DNA of 64,000 bases from Muribaculum intestinale (GTDB lineage Bacteria; Bacteroidota; Bacteroidia; Bacteroidales; Muribaculaceae), in contig NZ_CP021421.1 in the NCBI RefSeq assembly GCF_002201515.1, positions 2,170,001 to 2,234,000 on the forward strand. The letters are read 5' to 3'. The notes below the pieces were generated by a model that was not told the origin of the DNA, did not search any database, and saw only the letters and a list, made by a program, of their open reading frames with translations. Below are positions 43,023-51,855 of this stretch, in pieces (positions within the stretch are counted from its first letter, which is position 1; the number at the start of each line of letters is the position of its first letter). A program made the position numbers and the translations under genes.

Positions 43023-44239
43023 GCTTTAGAGTTAAGACGACGCATTCGACGGCGTATATTGCCCTCTACTACGCAGTAGTCGATAAGCGGAGCGAGCGCG
43101 TTCATCAGGAGCACGGCCAACATGGCGCCTTCGGGGTAGCCGTTGTTGTATGTGCGTATAATCACCGCGATTACTCCTACGAGAAATCCGTAGATGTATT
43201 TGCCCGTGTTGGTTCGCGCCGCGGTCACAGGGTCTGTGGCCATGAATACAGCGGCGAATGCAAATCCACCGAGAGTAATCTGTTCGAGCGGAGAGAGCAT
43301 TGATGCGGGATAAAGCTCAGTCGGGAAGCAGTTGGCGATAAATCCCATCAGGAATCCTCCGGCGAATACCGACAGGATTATCCGCCAGCTTGCGATGCCG
43401 GTTGCAAGCAATATGGCGGCTCCGATGAGTATGCACAGTGTTGATGTCTCGCCAACGGATCCGGGTATGAGCCCAAGGAACATGTCCCAGTAGCTCAAGG
43501 CCCGGCCAGTGATGTCGGTGAGTATGATTTTGTCGCCTACATTGGTAGCGACCTGTCCGAGGGGTGTGGCGCCGGAGAATCCGTCGACAACAGTGCCCTG
43601 ACCAAGGCCGCAGATGCTGCCTGTAGATACAAACACCCCGTCGCCGCTCATCTTTGATGGATATGCGAAGAAGAGGAATGCGCGTGTCACGAGGGCGACA
43701 TTGAATATATTGTAGCCGGTGCCTCCGAATATCTCTTTCACGAATATTACGGAGAATGCTGTAGCTACGGCCATCATCCACAGCGGAGTTTCAATAGGGC
43801 ATATGAGCGGAATCAATATTCCGGATACGAGAAATCCTTCCTGAATCTCTTCTTTGCGCCATTGAGCTACGGCAAATTCGATGCCGAGACCTACGGCGTA
43901 GGATACTACCAGTTTTGGTAGCAGGGCGAGAAATCCATAGGCAAACATTTCCCAGAACGGGAAGCTCATGTCGCCTATTGCGACCCAGTGCTGGTAGCCG
44001 ATGTTGAACATGCCGAATAGCAGACATGGCATGAGCGCGAGCACCACAATAATCATCACTCGCTTCGAATCGAGGCTGTCGTGGATATTGCAGCCTGAGC
44101 GCGAGGTGGTGGCGGGGGTGAACAGGAACGTCTCAAAGCCGTCGAATACCGACTCAAAGGCGTGAAAACGGCCTCCGGGCTGGAATTGAGGCTTGATACG
44201 ATCGAGATATTTTCTAAGTGCTTTCACTGTTGTAATCAA
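43019..44239 (-). CDS. nqrB: Na+-translocating NADH:quinone reductase subunit B
   Basis: A 406-residue integral membrane subunit with about ten helices. The covalent FMN site is T225 in DGFSGATPLGQ. Other marks are SGCNIHDSLDSKRVM, FVSGILIPLICPIETPLWM-type loops, and MATDPVTAARTNTGKYIYG. The subunit forms the Na+ path. Start and stop overlap nqrA and nqrC by 4 bases each. Confidence 0.97.
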   Translation of the reverse strand: MITTVKALRKYLDRIKPQFQPGGRFHAFESVFDGFETFLFTPATTSRSGCNIHDSLDSKRVMIIVVLALMPCLLFGMFNIGYQHWVAIGDMSFPFWEMFAYGFLALLPKLVVSYAVGLGIEFAVAQWRKEEIQEGFLVSGILIPLICPIETPLWMMAVATAFSVIFVKEIFGGTGYNIFNVALVTRAFLFFAYPSKMSGDGVFVSTGSICGLGQGTVVDGFSGATPLGQVATNVGDKIILTDITGRALSYWDMFLGLIPGSVGETSTLCILIGAAILLATGIASWRIILSVFAGGFLMGFIANCFPTELYPASMLSPLEQITLGGFAFAAVFMATDPVTAARTNTGKYIYGFLVGVIAVIIRTYNNGYPEGAMLAVLLMNALAPLIDYCVVEGNIRRRMRRLNSKA

Positions 44240-45582
44240 TTGAGTTCCTTAAACATATATTCGAGCGCGTCAGATAGTATCTTCTGTAGCTCAAGTTTCG
44301 AGGGGTCGACGTACTCGCACAGGGCTATATCCTCGGGTACAATCTCATATATGCCGAGTTGCTCCATGCGGTCGAGGTCGCGCGCGATACAGGCTTTTAT
44401 GAGATATTCCGGCATTATGTCCATAGGGAGCACCTTGTCGTATACGCCCGACATTATCATCGCGCGTCGACCGCCGAGAATGCGTGCGTCGGGACAGAAT
44501 GCTTTCTTCAGGAAATGACCGGGGAATGACCGGCTTACACTCATTTTCTGTGGCGACAGCGATGCCCAGCCGAGGAAGTCGGCCACATCGTCGCCTTCGG
44601 CAATAACAGTCACCTGGGTGTAGGGGTAGTGCAGGAATCCATCGGCAGACGATACCGGTATTCCGGTAAGCACGTTGCCGGATATGACACGATGGTGGAT
44701 TGTGTCATCGTTAATCTCCCCTTTCACCAGTGTGGCCATATCGGCACCGATTTTAGTGAGCACGTATTTGGGTTCGGTCACTTCACAACCGGTAAGTGGC
44801 ACCACTACATCGGAGCAGAGTTTTCCATGGCTCACGAGCATGCCTATACGCAATAGGGTAGGTAGGTCGAGTGTCCAGACTATGTCACCTTTGTTGACCG
44901 GTTTTACATTGGCTATCTGTATGCCAGCGTTGCCTGCCGGGTGTGGACCGTTTACAGTCACGATTTTCGCGCCCTCGATTGCTGCAAGGGGGCTTCCGGG
45001 CCGCACTCCGACATAGACGTCGCCATCGGTAAGGTGTCTTAAAAGTGAAACGCCTGCGTTGAGTTCCGCTATCTTGTCGGCTGCGAATGCGCTCCAGTCG
45101 GGAGCGAGCGGTGCTGAGTCGAATGTCGTGACAAAGATGTCGCGCGGAGCAGTGCCAGGAGGTGGCACAATACCGTAGGGACGCTGGCGCATCTGTGCCC
45201 ATAGGCCGGAGTCGAGCAACAGACGTTGCGCCGTAGTGCGGTCGGATGGAGCTGACGGTAATGCGGCGGCCTCTTCGGGATTTTTCGAATCGGGCACGAT
45301 TACGATACGCTCGAGCTTGCGGCGTTCGCCGCGCACAACGGCCTCGACGGTTCCGGCTACCGGCGAAACAATTCGGATGTCGGGGAATTGCTTGTCGTGA
45401 ATCAATGGAGTGCCTGCGAGTACGTGGTCGCCTTCTTTTACATCGACTTTCGGCGTGATGCCGGGATAGTCGTCGGGAATGACAGCGCATCTGGCAGGCA
45501 TACGGGTAAGGGGCTGCGACACTGTGGCTGCACCACGTATATTTATGTCGAGTCCTTTCCTTAAGTTGATAGATATTGCCAT
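44236..45582 (-). CDS. nqrA: Na+-translocating NADH:quinone reductase subunit A
   Basis: A 448-residue peripheral subunit on the cytoplasmic side near the ubiquinone/menaquinone site. The start at 45582 gives MAISINLRKGLDINIRGAA, the usual family start; an ATG two codons upstream is also open. Further features: a biotinyl-like fold around KVDVKEGDHVLAGTPLIHDKQ, YVGVRPGSPLA, and the C-terminal ARDLDRMEQLGIYEIVPEDIALCEYVDPSK. It is the first gene of nqrABCDEF. Confidence 0.96.
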   Translation of the reverse strand: MAISINLRKGLDINIRGAATVSQPLTRMPARCAVIPDDYPGITPKVDVKEGDHVLAGTPLIHDKQFPDIRIVSPVAGTVEAVVRGERRKLERIVIVPDSKNPEEAAALPSAPSDRTTAQRLLLDSGLWAQMRQRPYGIVPPPGTAPRDIFVTTFDSAPLAPDWSAFAADKIAELNAGVSLLRHLTDGDVYVGVRPGSPLAAIEGAKIVTVNGPHPAGNAGIQIANVKPVNKGDIVWTLDLPTLLRIGMLVSHGKLCSDVVVPLTGCEVTEPKYVLTKIGADMATLVKGEINDDTIHHRVISGNVLTGIPVSSADGFLHYPYTQVTVIAEGDDVADFLGWASLSPQKMSVSRSFPGHFLKKAFCPDARILGGRRAMIMSGVYDKVLPMDIMPEYLIKACIARDLDRMEQLGIYEIVPEDIALCEYVDPSKLELQKILSDALEYMFKELN

Positions 45583-45613
45583 AACCATAATTATGTTGAC
45601 GGGAAATTTTGTG

Positions 45614-45621
45614 CAAAGGTA
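45614..45621 (-). promoter_or_regulatory. -7 box of the nqr operon
   Basis: On the minus strand TACCTTTG at 45621-45614, ~30 bases before nqrA. The -33 position has no TTTG. Confidence 0.45.
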
Positions 45622-45751
45622 GTTAATTTATTGCGACTTCCCTTAATATATCGTAAAATTTTATCCATTCTATTGCAATGTGCTCCGTTATTGAAAATGC
45701 TATTTTTGATATTTTCGTCAGAGACGGTGTCAGCATGATAGTGCATGTGTT

Positions 45752-45782
45752 ATTGGGGCATGCCAATATTTGTTTAACTTTG
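45752..45782 (+). promoter_or_regulatory. Promoter of the antiporter gene, nearly leaderless
   Basis: ATTG (45752-45755), 19 bases, TAACTTTG (45775-45782). The ATG is at 45788, only 5 bases past the -7 box, so the mRNA would start at or next to the start codon. Confidence 0.55.
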
Positions 45783-45787
45783 CAGAT

Positions 45788-47257
45788 ATGATTGAGATTA
45801 CAAGCAGCAATATAATGCTCGTGGTAGCCGTGATGCTGATGATGAGTGTGTTTGTGGGAAAGGCCGGAAGCCGTTTCGGCATGCCTGCCCTGTTGCTGTT
45901 TCTCGGCGTTGGGATGGTGGCCGGGGTGGATGGCTTCGGATTGCATTTCGATTCGGCGGCATCGGCTCAGTTTGTTGGTATGATTGCCTTATCAATCATA
46001 CTTTTTACCGGTGGACTTGAGACTCGGTTCTCGGATATTCGGCCGGTATTGTTCCCCGGCATTACTTTGGCTACTGTAGGGGTGCTTCTTACTACCGGAC
46101 TTACAGGTACATTTATATATTATGTGTTCCACTGGCTTGTTCCGGAATACTCGTTCGGGTGGGCCGAATCGATGCTGATAGCTGCAATCATGTCATCGAC
46201 CGATTCTGCGTCGGTGTTCTCTATATTCGACTCGGCAAAACTCGGCCTGAAGCAGAAGTTGCGTCCCACACTGGAGCTCGAAAGTGGCTCCAACGACCCT
46301 ATGGCCTATCTTCTTGTTATTATTCTTATAGGTATAATAGAGGGCAACGGTCACCACGATACAGGAGCACAACTGTTGCTTGGCTCGTCGGCGACACTGG
46401 CAGTCCAGCTGTTGTTTGGAGCTGCAGGAGGCCTTTGTCTGGGTTATGCAACGGTATGGATTGTCAACCGGCTGCGTGTGGACAATGAGTTTCTTTATCC
46501 GGTAATGGTGATATCATGTGTATTCTTTACTTTTACTCTCACTGAAATTATCGGAGGAAACAGTTATCTGGCAGTGTATATTGCCGGTCTGGTGGTTGGT
46601 AACAAACGTCTGGCGGTAAGGCGTACGATTGTGACATTTTTCGGAGGATTTACATGGCTTGTGCAGATTATCATGTTTCTCACTCTTGGTCTGCTCGTCA
46701 ATCCCCACGAATTGCTCCATGTCGTAGTTCCCGGTATTGCTCTCGGTATTTTCATAATGCTTGTGGCACGTCCGGTCGCTGTGTTTCTGTCGCTGCTCCC
46801 TTTCCGCCAATATACATTCAAAGGTCGTGTGTATATATCATGGGTGGGATTGCGCGGAGCTGTACCTATTATATTTGCCACATATGCCGTTGTGTCTCCG
46901 GGAGTGGAGGAGTCATCATTCATATTCAATATTGTGTTTTTCATAACTATTCTGTCGTTGCTTCTTCAGGGTACCACCGTCAATTCAATGGCTCGCTGGC
47001 TCGGGCTCAGCGAGCCGGTAAAGGAGAGTGCATTTCAAGGGATTGATATTTCCGACGATATCGCGGCGACAACAAGTGAGCTTGAGATTACGTCGGATAT
47101 GCTTGCCGACGGCAGTACGTTGAAAGAAATCGGACTTCCGTCAGATACCCTGGCTGTAATGGTGCGTCGCGACGACAGGTACATCGTGCCGAAGGGTGAC
47201 ACGCGTCTTTATATGGGCGATGTGTTGCTACTGGTGAGCAATGATAAATGTATATAA
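45788..47257 (+). CDS. Potassium/sodium-proton antiporter, NhaP2/CvrA type
   Basis: A 489-residue membrane transporter from the ATG at 45788; the TTG-initiated longer frame reads through the -7 box. About 12 helices of the CPA1 family are visible, with the ion site in MSSTDSASVFSI (ND/TD-type motif) and SGSNDPMAYLLV, and the R/G motif WVGLRGAVPIIFAT. A C-terminal RCK_C/TrkA-C domain (~residues 415-489: LEITSDMLADGSTLKEIGLPSDTL) suggests control by nucleotide or ion binding. It helps pH and K+ homeostasis and is divergent from nqrA. Confidence 0.92.
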   Translation: MIEITSSNIMLVVAVMLMMSVFVGKAGSRFGMPALLLFLGVGMVAGVDGFGLHFDSAASAQFVGMIALSIILFTGGLETRFSDIRPVLFPGITLATVGVLLTTGLTGTFIYYVFHWLVPEYSFGWAESMLIAAIMSSTDSASVFSIFDSAKLGLKQKLRPTLELESGSNDPMAYLLVIILIGIIEGNGHHDTGAQLLLGSSATLAVQLLFGAAGGLCLGYATVWIVNRLRVDNEFLYPVMVISCVFFTFTLTEIIGGNSYLAVYIAGLVVGNKRLAVRRTIVTFFGGFTWLVQIIMFLTLGLLVNPHELLHVVVPGIALGIFIMLVARPVAVFLSLLPFRQYTFKGRVYISWVGLRGAVPIIFATYAVVSPGVEESSFIFNIVFFITILSLLLQGTTVNSMARWLGLSEPVKESAFQGIDISDDIAATTSELEITSDMLADGSTLKEIGLPSDTLAVMVRRDDRYIVPKGDTRLYMGDVLLLVSNDKCI

Positions 47258-47371
47258 ACAAATGAACGGAAGCATTTATTATATTTGTTTCCTAAAAATA
47301 TGCTATGAAACATATATTAATGCTAAGAATGGCCCAAAAGGCTTTTAGGATTAAAAAATAGACAGATAAAA

Positions 47372-47403
47372 TTTGCGGGATAAGAAAACTAATGATAAAT
47401 TTG
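47372..47403 (+). promoter_or_regulatory. Promoter of the exbB operon
   Basis: TTTG (47372-47375), 20 bases, TAAATTTG (47396-47403). The predicted start near 47410 leaves a leader of ~275 bases. Confidence 0.75.
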
Positions 47404-47684
47404 CATATCCTAATCCGGTTGCACCCCTTTGGGAATGACGCCGGAAGTGATATTTGAAGAGTCTATACCGGAGGAACGTTGACAGTGTAAGCTGTGTTTC
47501 TGTCCATCTCGACCTTGGCTAAACCGTGAGTGTAGTACAGGCCTGTGTGGCGCCAATGTTTCAAGGTTGCCCCTCTTGATGAAACAGTTAAGGTGGCTTA
47601 AACCACTATTACTAACCAAAATAAATAACCAACAATAACCTATAATAGTTTAACTAATCACAAAAAAACTTTCTTACAAAAATT
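47404..47684 (+). promoter_or_regulatory. Long structured 5' leader of exbB-exbD-exbD-tonB
   Basis: No gene fits in 47258-47684. The transcribed leader holds several hairpins: TCCGG/CCGGA around CCC/GGG (47412-47453 region), GACAG/CTGTC (47481-47504), the palindrome ACAGGCCTGT, TGTTTCAAG (47557-47565) with CTT and GAAACA (47575-47586). At 47588-47606 are two mutually exclusive small hairpins (TTAAG/CTTAA against GTGG/CCAC). No intrinsic terminator was seen before the ATG, so any control would be translational or by mRNA stability. No known riboswitch consensus was recognised. Confidence 0.5.
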
Positions 47685-48521
47685 ATGGAAGCTCAAAAGC
47701 CTAATGCAGGTGCAGCCCCTGCCAAAACTCAGAATCTCCACGACAGCGGTTCTAACGTTCGCGGTATCAAGAACGCTTTCCTCGTGATTGTTGCCTGCTT
47801 TATCGTGGCAATCTGCCTCTTTATCTTCTGGTTCGGTCACGCCAGCCACTTTGACGAAGCCGGTCATCCTCAGGACCTTTGGGGTACAGTATACAAAGGC
47901 GGTTTCATCGTGCCTATCCTTCAGACCCTCTTCCTTACTGTAATCGTTCTCTCTGTAGAGCGTTGGATTGCCCTCTCTTCAGCTAAGGGTAAAGGCTCTA
48001 TCACCAAGTTTGTTGCCGGTGTTAAGGCTTGCCTCAAGAAAGGTGACATCGCCGGTGCTCAGAAACTTTGCGCCAACCAGAAGGGTTCTGTAGCCGCTGT
48101 AGTAAGCGCCGCTCTCGTACGCTACGAGGAGATGGACAAGAACACCGTTCTTACCAAGGAGCAGAAGATTGCCAACCTCCAGAAGGAAGTTGAGGAAGCA
48201 ACAGCTCTCGAAATGCCTGCCCTCCAGCAGAACCTCCCCATCGTTGCTACCCTTACCACTCTTGGTACTCTCGTTGGTCTTCTCGGTACTGTAATGGGTA
48301 TGATCAAGTCGTTCCAGGCTCTTGCCGCATCCGGTGCTCCTGACTCTACCGAACTTTCGACCGGTATTTCTGAGGCTCTTATTAACACCGCTTTCGGTAT
48401 CGCAACCGGTGCATTCGCTGTAATCTCTTACAACTTCTACACCAACAAGATCGACAACCTCACCTACGCTATCGACGAAATCGGTTTCTCTATCGTATCC
48501 ACTTTCGCCGCTACTCACTAA
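47685..48521 (+). CDS. exbB: ExbB/TolQ-type proton channel subunit
   Basis: A 278-residue inner-membrane protein of the MotA/TolQ/ExbB family. Helices: NAFLVIVACFIVAICLFIFWF, GGFIVPILQTLFLTVIVLSVERW, NLPIVATLTTLGTLVGLLGTVMGMIKSF, and ALINTAFGIATGAFAVISYNFY. The second and later ones carry the GLLGTVMGM and LxTTxxGxxxA channel motifs. With ExbD it converts proton motive force into motion of TonB. It is the first gene of the operon, after a long leader. Confidence 0.95.
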   Translation: MEAQKPNAGAAPAKTQNLHDSGSNVRGIKNAFLVIVACFIVAICLFIFWFGHASHFDEAGHPQDLWGTVYKGGFIVPILQTLFLTVIVLSVERWIALSSAKGKGSITKFVAGVKACLKKGDIAGAQKLCANQKGSVAAVVSAALVRYEEMDKNTVLTKEQKIANLQKEVEEATALEMPALQQNLPIVATLTTLGTLVGLLGTVMGMIKSFQALAASGAPDSTELSTGISEALINTAFGIATGAFAVISYNFYTNKIDNLTYAIDEIGFSIVSTFAATH

Positions 48522-48564
48522 TTCCATTGTCTTTCCTACATTATAATACAGTAAACGAAGTACA

Positions 48565-49266
48565 ATGGGAAAAGTAAAAATTAAAAGAAAGAGCACCCTC
48601 ATCGACATGACCGCGATGAGTGACGTGACTGTTCTTTTGCTTACTTTCTTCATGTTGACCTCGACCTTCCTTCAGAAGGAACCTGTTACGGTTATTACTC
48701 CGGCCTCTGTGTCGGAACTGAAGGTGCCCATCAATAATGTGACTACCGTACTGGTGTCACCCAAGGGTGAGATATTCCTTGGAGTGCTGGGCGACGCCGA
48801 CTCAACCTACTCTTCAGAGAAGGTTAGAGCCGATATCCTCCAGAATGCCGTAACCGAGTACAACAAGACCCATAGCAAAAAGGTACAGCTCACGCAGGAG
48901 CAGGTCAACAAGTTCGCCAAAATGAACATGTTCGGCATGCCCATCGCCCAGCTCCCGGCATTCCTCGACGAGTCGCAGGTACATCAGGATGAAATCATGC
49001 AGGGCAAACGCCCCGAATGGAAAATCGGTATTCCTGTCGACGGTAATCAGGATCTCGCTAACCCCAATGAGTTCCAGATATGGATGCGCGCCATCTATAA
49101 CTCGAACGATAACATGGAGAAGACCATCAAGAGCGGTGAAGGTATCGCTGTGAAGGCCGACGCGGACACTCCCTACGATATTGTCCACACTGTCCTTGAC
49201 AACCTCCAGACCCTCAAGATGAATAAGTTCAGCCTCCTGACTGCATTAAAAACTGAGAACGACTAA
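48565..49266 (+). CDS. exbD: ExbD-type biopolymer transporter, first copy
   Basis: A 233-residue protein, about 90 residues longer than E. coli ExbD. The N-terminal KRKSTLIDMTAMSDVTVLLLTFFMLTSTF is the ExbD helix with the proton-path Asp (MTAMSD). The periplasmic part contains an extra ~90 residues in the middle (for example NKFAKMNMFGMPIAQLPAFLDESQVH), and it ends with VLDNLQTLKMNKFSLLTALK. Two ExbD copies are normal in Bacteroidetes, and together they probably form the dimer in the ExbB ring. Confidence 0.92.
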   Translation: MGKVKIKRKSTLIDMTAMSDVTVLLLTFFMLTSTFLQKEPVTVITPASVSELKVPINNVTTVLVSPKGEIFLGVLGDADSTYSSEKVRADILQNAVTEYNKTHSKKVQLTQEQVNKFAKMNMFGMPIAQLPAFLDESQVHQDEIMQGKRPEWKIGIPVDGNQDLANPNEFQIWMRAIYNSNDNMEKTIKSGEGIAVKADADTPYDIVHTVLDNLQTLKMNKFSLLTALKTEND

Positions 49267-49271
49267 ACATC

Positions 49272-50009
49272 ATGGCACAAATAGAACAATCCGATAAGGG
49301 CGGCAAAAAGAAAAAAGGCGCCCAAAAGAAGATGTCGATTCACGTGGACTTTACGCCCATGGTGGATATGAACATGCTTCTGATCACGTTCTTCATGCTT
49401 TGTACTACGATGATTAAGTCGCAGACTCTGAATATCTCGCTCCCCTCCAACGAAAAGGTTGAGCAGGAACAGCAGAACAAAGCAAAGGAGTCCCAGGCCG
49501 TAACGCTCATTCTCGATACCGAGCGCGACGCTGACGGAAACGTGAAAACTGACCCCGAAACCGGCAAACCCGCCCACGTCATCTACTACTACTTCGGCAA
49601 GCCCGATATCGCCGACGAGAATAAGGATGGTCTTCTTGACAATTCTATTCTCAAGGCTGAGAAATTTGTAGGCAATGTAAATGGTCAGGAGCAGGGTATC
49701 CGCAAAATCCTTCACGACAAGAACAAGACTGTACTTGAGAAAATCGCTGTCCTCAAAAAGGACTGGAAGGATAAGAAGATTAACGATGACGAGTATCAGG
49801 CCCGTGCTAAGGAGATTCGCAACGACTCTCTGATTCAGGATCGTCCGGTAGTCATCATCAAGGCCGGTCCCAACGCCTCTTGGGAGAGCCTCATCGGCGC
49901 TCTCGACGAGATGCAGATTAACCAGATTTCCCGCTACCAGATCGACAACATCAATGGTGTCGACTCTGCGATGATCTTCGACTATATCGCCAAGAATCCG
50001 AAGAAATGA
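49272..50009 (+). CDS. exbD: ExbD-type biopolymer transporter, second copy
   Basis: A 245-residue paralogue of the preceding gene, 5 bases downstream. It starts with a Lys-rich stretch, then IHVDFTPMVDMNMLLITFFMLCTTM, the ExbD helix with the functional Asp. The periplasmic part is charged, with an extra segment (VLKKDWKDKKINDDEYQAR), and ends in IGALDEMQINQISRYQIDNI, the usual ExbD C-terminal fold. It is a full second copy, not a frameshift fragment. Confidence 0.92.
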   Translation: MAQIEQSDKGGKKKKGAQKKMSIHVDFTPMVDMNMLLITFFMLCTTMIKSQTLNISLPSNEKVEQEQQNKAKESQAVTLILDTERDADGNVKTDPETGKPAHVIYYYFGKPDIADENKDGLLDNSILKAEKFVGNVNGQEQGIRKILHDKNKTVLEKIAVLKKDWKDKKINDDEYQARAKEIRNDSLIQDRPVVIIKAGPNASWESLIGALDEMQINQISRYQIDNINGVDSAMIFDYIAKNPKK

Positions 50010-50048
50010 TGACGGTCTATATGTTTAACTATTAAATCAGCAAGAACA

Positions 50049-50906
50049 ATGGCAAAAGATGTAGATCTTTCATCAAAGGAATGGCGCGACATAGTCTTTG
50101 AAGGCAAGAACCAGCAGTTTGGCGCATATGAGATGCGTAAGAACTCTGATGCCCGCCACAATAAGGCGATGATTGTAGTTGTAATCGTAATTGCAATCGC
50201 CTTTATACTTCCACTTCTTGTCAACACAGTGCTTCCCAAGGCCGAGGAAAAACCCGAGGACCTTACCGAGCAGGCACTGGTAAATCTTGACAACACTGTG
50301 GATGAAGAGCAGGATCAGCCTGAAGAAGAGCAGCAGCGTGTAGAGGTAGAAATCCCCGAAGCACTCCCCGAAGAAATCCTTAACACTGTGAAGGTGACCG
50401 AGCTCGCCATCGTTGAGGACGAGAAGGTAAATGCTGAGGACGAAATCAAGACTCAGGATGAACTTAAGGAAACTACTACCGCATTCGGTCAGAGCGACTT
50501 CGACAAGGGTACCGACGACCGCAACGTAGTACGTGAGCACAAAGACGAGATTATCGTCGAGGAAAAGAAGCCGGTTGAAGAGAACAAGGTGTTTACTGCC
50601 GTAGAGCAGATGCCCCAGTTCCCCGGTGGCGAGGCCGAGCTCATGAAGTACATCCAGAAGAACCTCAAGTATCCTCCCGTGGCTATGGAGAACAATATCC
50701 AGGGCCGTGTGGTAGTACAGTTCGTCGTTACCAAGACAGGTAAAATCGGCGAAGTTAAGGTGGCCCGTGGCAGGGACCCCGATCTCGACAAAGAAGCCGT
50801 ACGCGTGGTTAAGTCGCTTCCCGACTTTATCCCCGGCAAGATGAACGGTCAGTCGGTGAACGTGTGGTATACACTGCCTATCACCTTCAAGCTCCAGGGA
50901 GTATAA
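50049..50906 (+). CDS. tonB: TonB-type energy transducer
   Basis: A 285-residue protein. The N-terminal cytoplasmic segment (KEWRDIVFEGKNQQFGAYEMRK) is the one common in Bacteroidetes TonB. A helix (AMIVVVIVIAIAFILPLLVNT), a long acidic and Pro/Glu-rich periplasmic spacer (EEKPEDLTEQ..., EEQDQPEEEQQ), and the TonB C-terminal domain follow (VEQMPQFPGGEAELMKYIQKNLKYP, VVQFVVTKTGKIGEVKV, LPITFKL). It contacts TonB boxes of outer-membrane receptors. It ends the operon, followed by a strong terminator. Confidence 0.94.
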   Translation: MAKDVDLSSKEWRDIVFEGKNQQFGAYEMRKNSDARHNKAMIVVVIVIAIAFILPLLVNTVLPKAEEKPEDLTEQALVNLDNTVDEEQDQPEEEQQRVEVEIPEALPEEILNTVKVTELAIVEDEKVNAEDEIKTQDELKETTTAFGQSDFDKGTDDRNVVREHKDEIIVEEKKPVEENKVFTAVEQMPQFPGGEAELMKYIQKNLKYPPVAMENNIQGRVVVQFVVTKTGKIGEVKVARGRDPDLDKEAVRVVKSLPDFIPGKMNGQSVNVWYTLPITFKLQGV

Positions 50907-50932
50907 ACTAGTATAATTACTACAGACTTTAT

Positions 50933-50966
50933 AGAAAGACGTTGCCATTATTGGCAACGTCTTTCT
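50933..50966 (+). terminator. Terminator after tonB
   Basis: A perfect 15-pair stem (AGAAAGACGTTGCCA with TGGCAACGTCTTTCT) and a TTAT loop, followed by GTATAT. Confidence 0.8.
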
Positions 50967-51059
50967 GTATATATACTGTCGTCACCATCATTTTCACCTT
51001 TTATTTTTAAGCATGCTCTAAATATCATGCACTTATGCGTTATTATATATGTAATTTCT

Positions 51060-51067
51060 TATCTTTG
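51060..51067 (+). promoter_or_regulatory. -7 box upstream of the 258-residue protein gene
   Basis: TATCTTTG lies 12 bases before the ATG at 51079, implying a very short leader. No -33 box was found at the usual spacing. Confidence 0.4.
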
Positions 51068-51078
51068 TCATCATTAAA

Positions 51079-51855
51079 ATGACTTTTATTGTTCCAGATA
51101 TGGATAACGTATTGAATATTAGTATTGAAAAAATGCTCTCGCTCGGATATGAGTTGGAGGGACTTCTTCTTTCGGCCGGGAAGCGCGGCGACGCCACTCC
51201 TGTAGCCATATGGAATCTGATTTCGGAAAAAGCCGATGAAATCCATGCGGCCGCCGTCAATTTGTCGAATATCGTAAAGAAAGGAGCCACATGTGCTGTG
51301 ACCGATATCACTGATGTGTTGTCTTCGTCCGCTATGGTCGTGTCGCAGGATGAAGATTCAGTTGATGTCTCCGCAGGATACGTGCCTGACCCCTATGATG
51401 CAGACTGTGATATAATATGTTCAAATCCACTTACTGTCGAGACGGTTGATTCTGCCGATGAGATTGTTTCTGATGATTATTGTTCCGTAGAGGTAAGCGA
51501 GGATGATACTTTATCGCAGACAGATGTTGACAGTGATGTGTCGGAGGAGGCTGAATATTCTCCTGAAGAAGAGGTGGCGACTGCTGACGAGCCATTGCGC
51601 CTTGATGAGAAACTTGCCCGCGAGGGGTCGAGAAATCTCCGCAAGGCATTCTCGCTTAACGACCGTTTCCGTTTTCGTCGCGAACTTTTCGGTAACTCTG
51701 ACATAGAAATGAGTGATACTCTCAATCTTGTAGAGGCTATGTCGAGCTATTCCGAGGCTGTCGACTACTTTATGACCGACCTTCAGTGGGATGCCGATAA
51801 TCAGGAAGTAAAAGATTTCATGGAAATTATAGAAAAGCATTTCGCCACACGATGA
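51079..51855 (+). CDS. Conserved hypothetical protein with acidic linker, 258 aa
   Basis: I do not recognise the family. The N-terminal ~70 residues (NVLNISIEKMLSLGYELEGLLLSAGKRG) are helical. Residues ~80-175 form a low-complexity acidic linker rich in Asp, Glu, Ser and Val. The C-terminal ~75 residues (KLAREGSRNLRKAFSLNDRFRFRRELFGNS, then EAMSSYSEAVDYFMTDLQWDADNQEVKDFMEIIEKHF) look like a conserved helical domain. It is cytoplasmic. The stop codon overlaps the rsmI start by 4 bases, so the two are translationally coupled; a link to 30S ribosomes or the 16S rRNA would be an inference. Confidence 0.8.
   Translation: MTFIVPDMDNVLNISIEKMLSLGYELEGLLLSAGKRGDATPVAIWNLISEKADEIHAAAVNLSNIVKKGATCAVTDITDVLSSSAMVVSQDEDSVDVSAGYVPDPYDADCDIICSNPLTVETVDSADEIVSDDYCSVEVSEDDTLSQTDVDSDVSEEAEYSPEEEVATADEPLRLDEKLAREGSRNLRKAFSLNDRFRFRRELFGNSDIEMSDTLNLVEAMSSYSEAVDYFMTDLQWDADNQEVKDFMEIIEKHFATR

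Noticed and set aside
48565-50009. Tandem exbD genes as one frameshifted gene
   Set aside because: Each has its own complete membrane helix with the functional Asp and its own C-terminal fold; they are paralogues.
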